From Streptomyces venezuelae (GTDB lineage Bacteria; Actinomycetota; Actinomycetes; Streptomycetales; Streptomycetaceae): 64,000 bases of DNA. The stretch's first letter is position 1. Every line of letters starts with the position of its first letter. The stretch is from the NCBI RefSeq assembly GCF_008642275.1, contig NZ_CP029189.1:1359001-1423000 (forward strand). Reading direction: 5' to 3'. A program made the position numbers and the translations under genes. Positions 63,739 to 64,000 of the stretch are shown piece by piece. The notes under the pieces are model-generated. The model made no database searches. It was given only the letters and a program-made list of their open reading frames with translations, and had not been told where the DNA came from.

Positions 63739-64000
63739 TCAGGAGGACGAGACGTCCTTCGAGAAGCCCAGGCGGGTGCGGAGGCCGGTGCTGCGGTCGT
63801 CCTCGGCCACCGCAGCCGCGCCGTCCGTCACCGTCTCGTAGACGGCCAGGATGTCCGCCCCGACCGTGGACCAGTCGAAGCGGCGGACGTGCGCCGAGCC
63901 GCGGGCGCTGAGCTCGGCCCGGCGCTCCGGGTCCCGCAGCAGGGTGATCGCCGCCGCCGCCAGCGCGTCGGCGTTCTCGTTGGCGAAGAGGTCGCCCGCC
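63739..64000 (-). CDS. pimA: PimA-type phosphatidylinositol mannosyltransferase, C-terminal part
   Basis: Only the last 86 codons lie in the window; the gene is cut at 64000. They read from AGDLFANENADALAAAA through LLRDPERRAELSARGS and RRFDWSTVGADILAVYE to a Ser-rich end. This is the C-terminal part of a GT-B (GT4) glycosyltransferase. The pattern and the location near pdxST suggest PimA, the first mannosyltransferase of phosphatidylinositol mannoside synthesis. The exact enzyme needs the missing N-terminal part. Confidence 0.72.
   Translation of the reverse strand, partial: AGDLFANENADALAAAAITLLRDPERRAELSARGSAHVRRFDWSTVGADILAVYETVTDGAAAVAEDDRSTGLRTRLGFSKDVSSS

Overview
The window is chromosomal DNA from a Streptomyces-type actinobacterium. 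GC content is very high throughout, GTG and TTG starts are common, and stop/start overlaps (ATGA, GTGA, TTGA) join many genes. BldD, sIHF (MihF), RuvX, MltG, a degenerate PriA and an unlinked rpsD are all present. From memory, the gene order closely follows the conserved Streptomyces core around metK-pyr-bldD-efp-aro-alaS-hisS-relA-sec-ruv-pdx. Most genes lie on the minus strand. I saw no tRNA, rRNA, IS element, prophage or CRISPR array.

Layout. Positions 1-10 kb hold fmt-rsmB, a small DNA-binding-like protein, priA, metK, coaBC, rpoZ, gmk and mihF. Positions 10.4-20.5 kb hold one pyrimidine operon, pyrR-pyrB-pyrC-(membrane protein)-carA-carB-pyrD-pyrF. A textbook PyrR-binding RNA hairpin overlaps the pyrR ribosome binding site. 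bldD follows on the plus strand with a promoter and a near-perfect BldD box. Positions 21.5-28 kb hold the shikimate and efp block (aroC-aroK-aroB-aroQ, a P-loop kinase, an M24 peptidase homologue, efp, nusB). Positions 28-35 kb hold a small membrane protein, aroE, mltG, ruvX, alaS and two small envelope-type proteins.

Positions 35-41 kb are more accessory: a STAND ATPase without a recognisable output domain, rpsD back to back with a DUF2470 (HugZ-like) gene carrying a DtxR/DmdR-type iron box, a 177-bp palindromic repeat that supplies the stop codons of both flanking genes, a secreted DUF1524-type protein and a DUF2199-type protein. Positions 41-47.5 kb hold rarA, a VKOR-family protein, hisS, an MBL-fold hydrolase, a membrane-anchored cyclophilin and a DUF349 protein.

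The most interesting stretch is 47.5-50.5 kb. Three overlapping genes encode a Ser/Thr kinase with a C-terminal TPR-like tail, a small EACC1-type membrane protein with a TTA codon at codon 6, and a caspase-like protease with C-terminal TPR repeats. The set lies 45 nt downstream of relA on the same strand. It looks like a predicted conflict or cell-death cassette that could be tied to the stringent response (relA read-through) and to development (bldA tRNA). Positions 50.5-64 kb return to the core: relA, apt, secF, secD, yajC, ruvB, ruvA, ruvC (with a RecA-NDp/PafBC-type DNA-damage promoter), yebC, pdxT, pdxS, a LemA-like protein, a small membrane protein and the 3' end of a PimA-type mannosyltransferase cut by the window edge.
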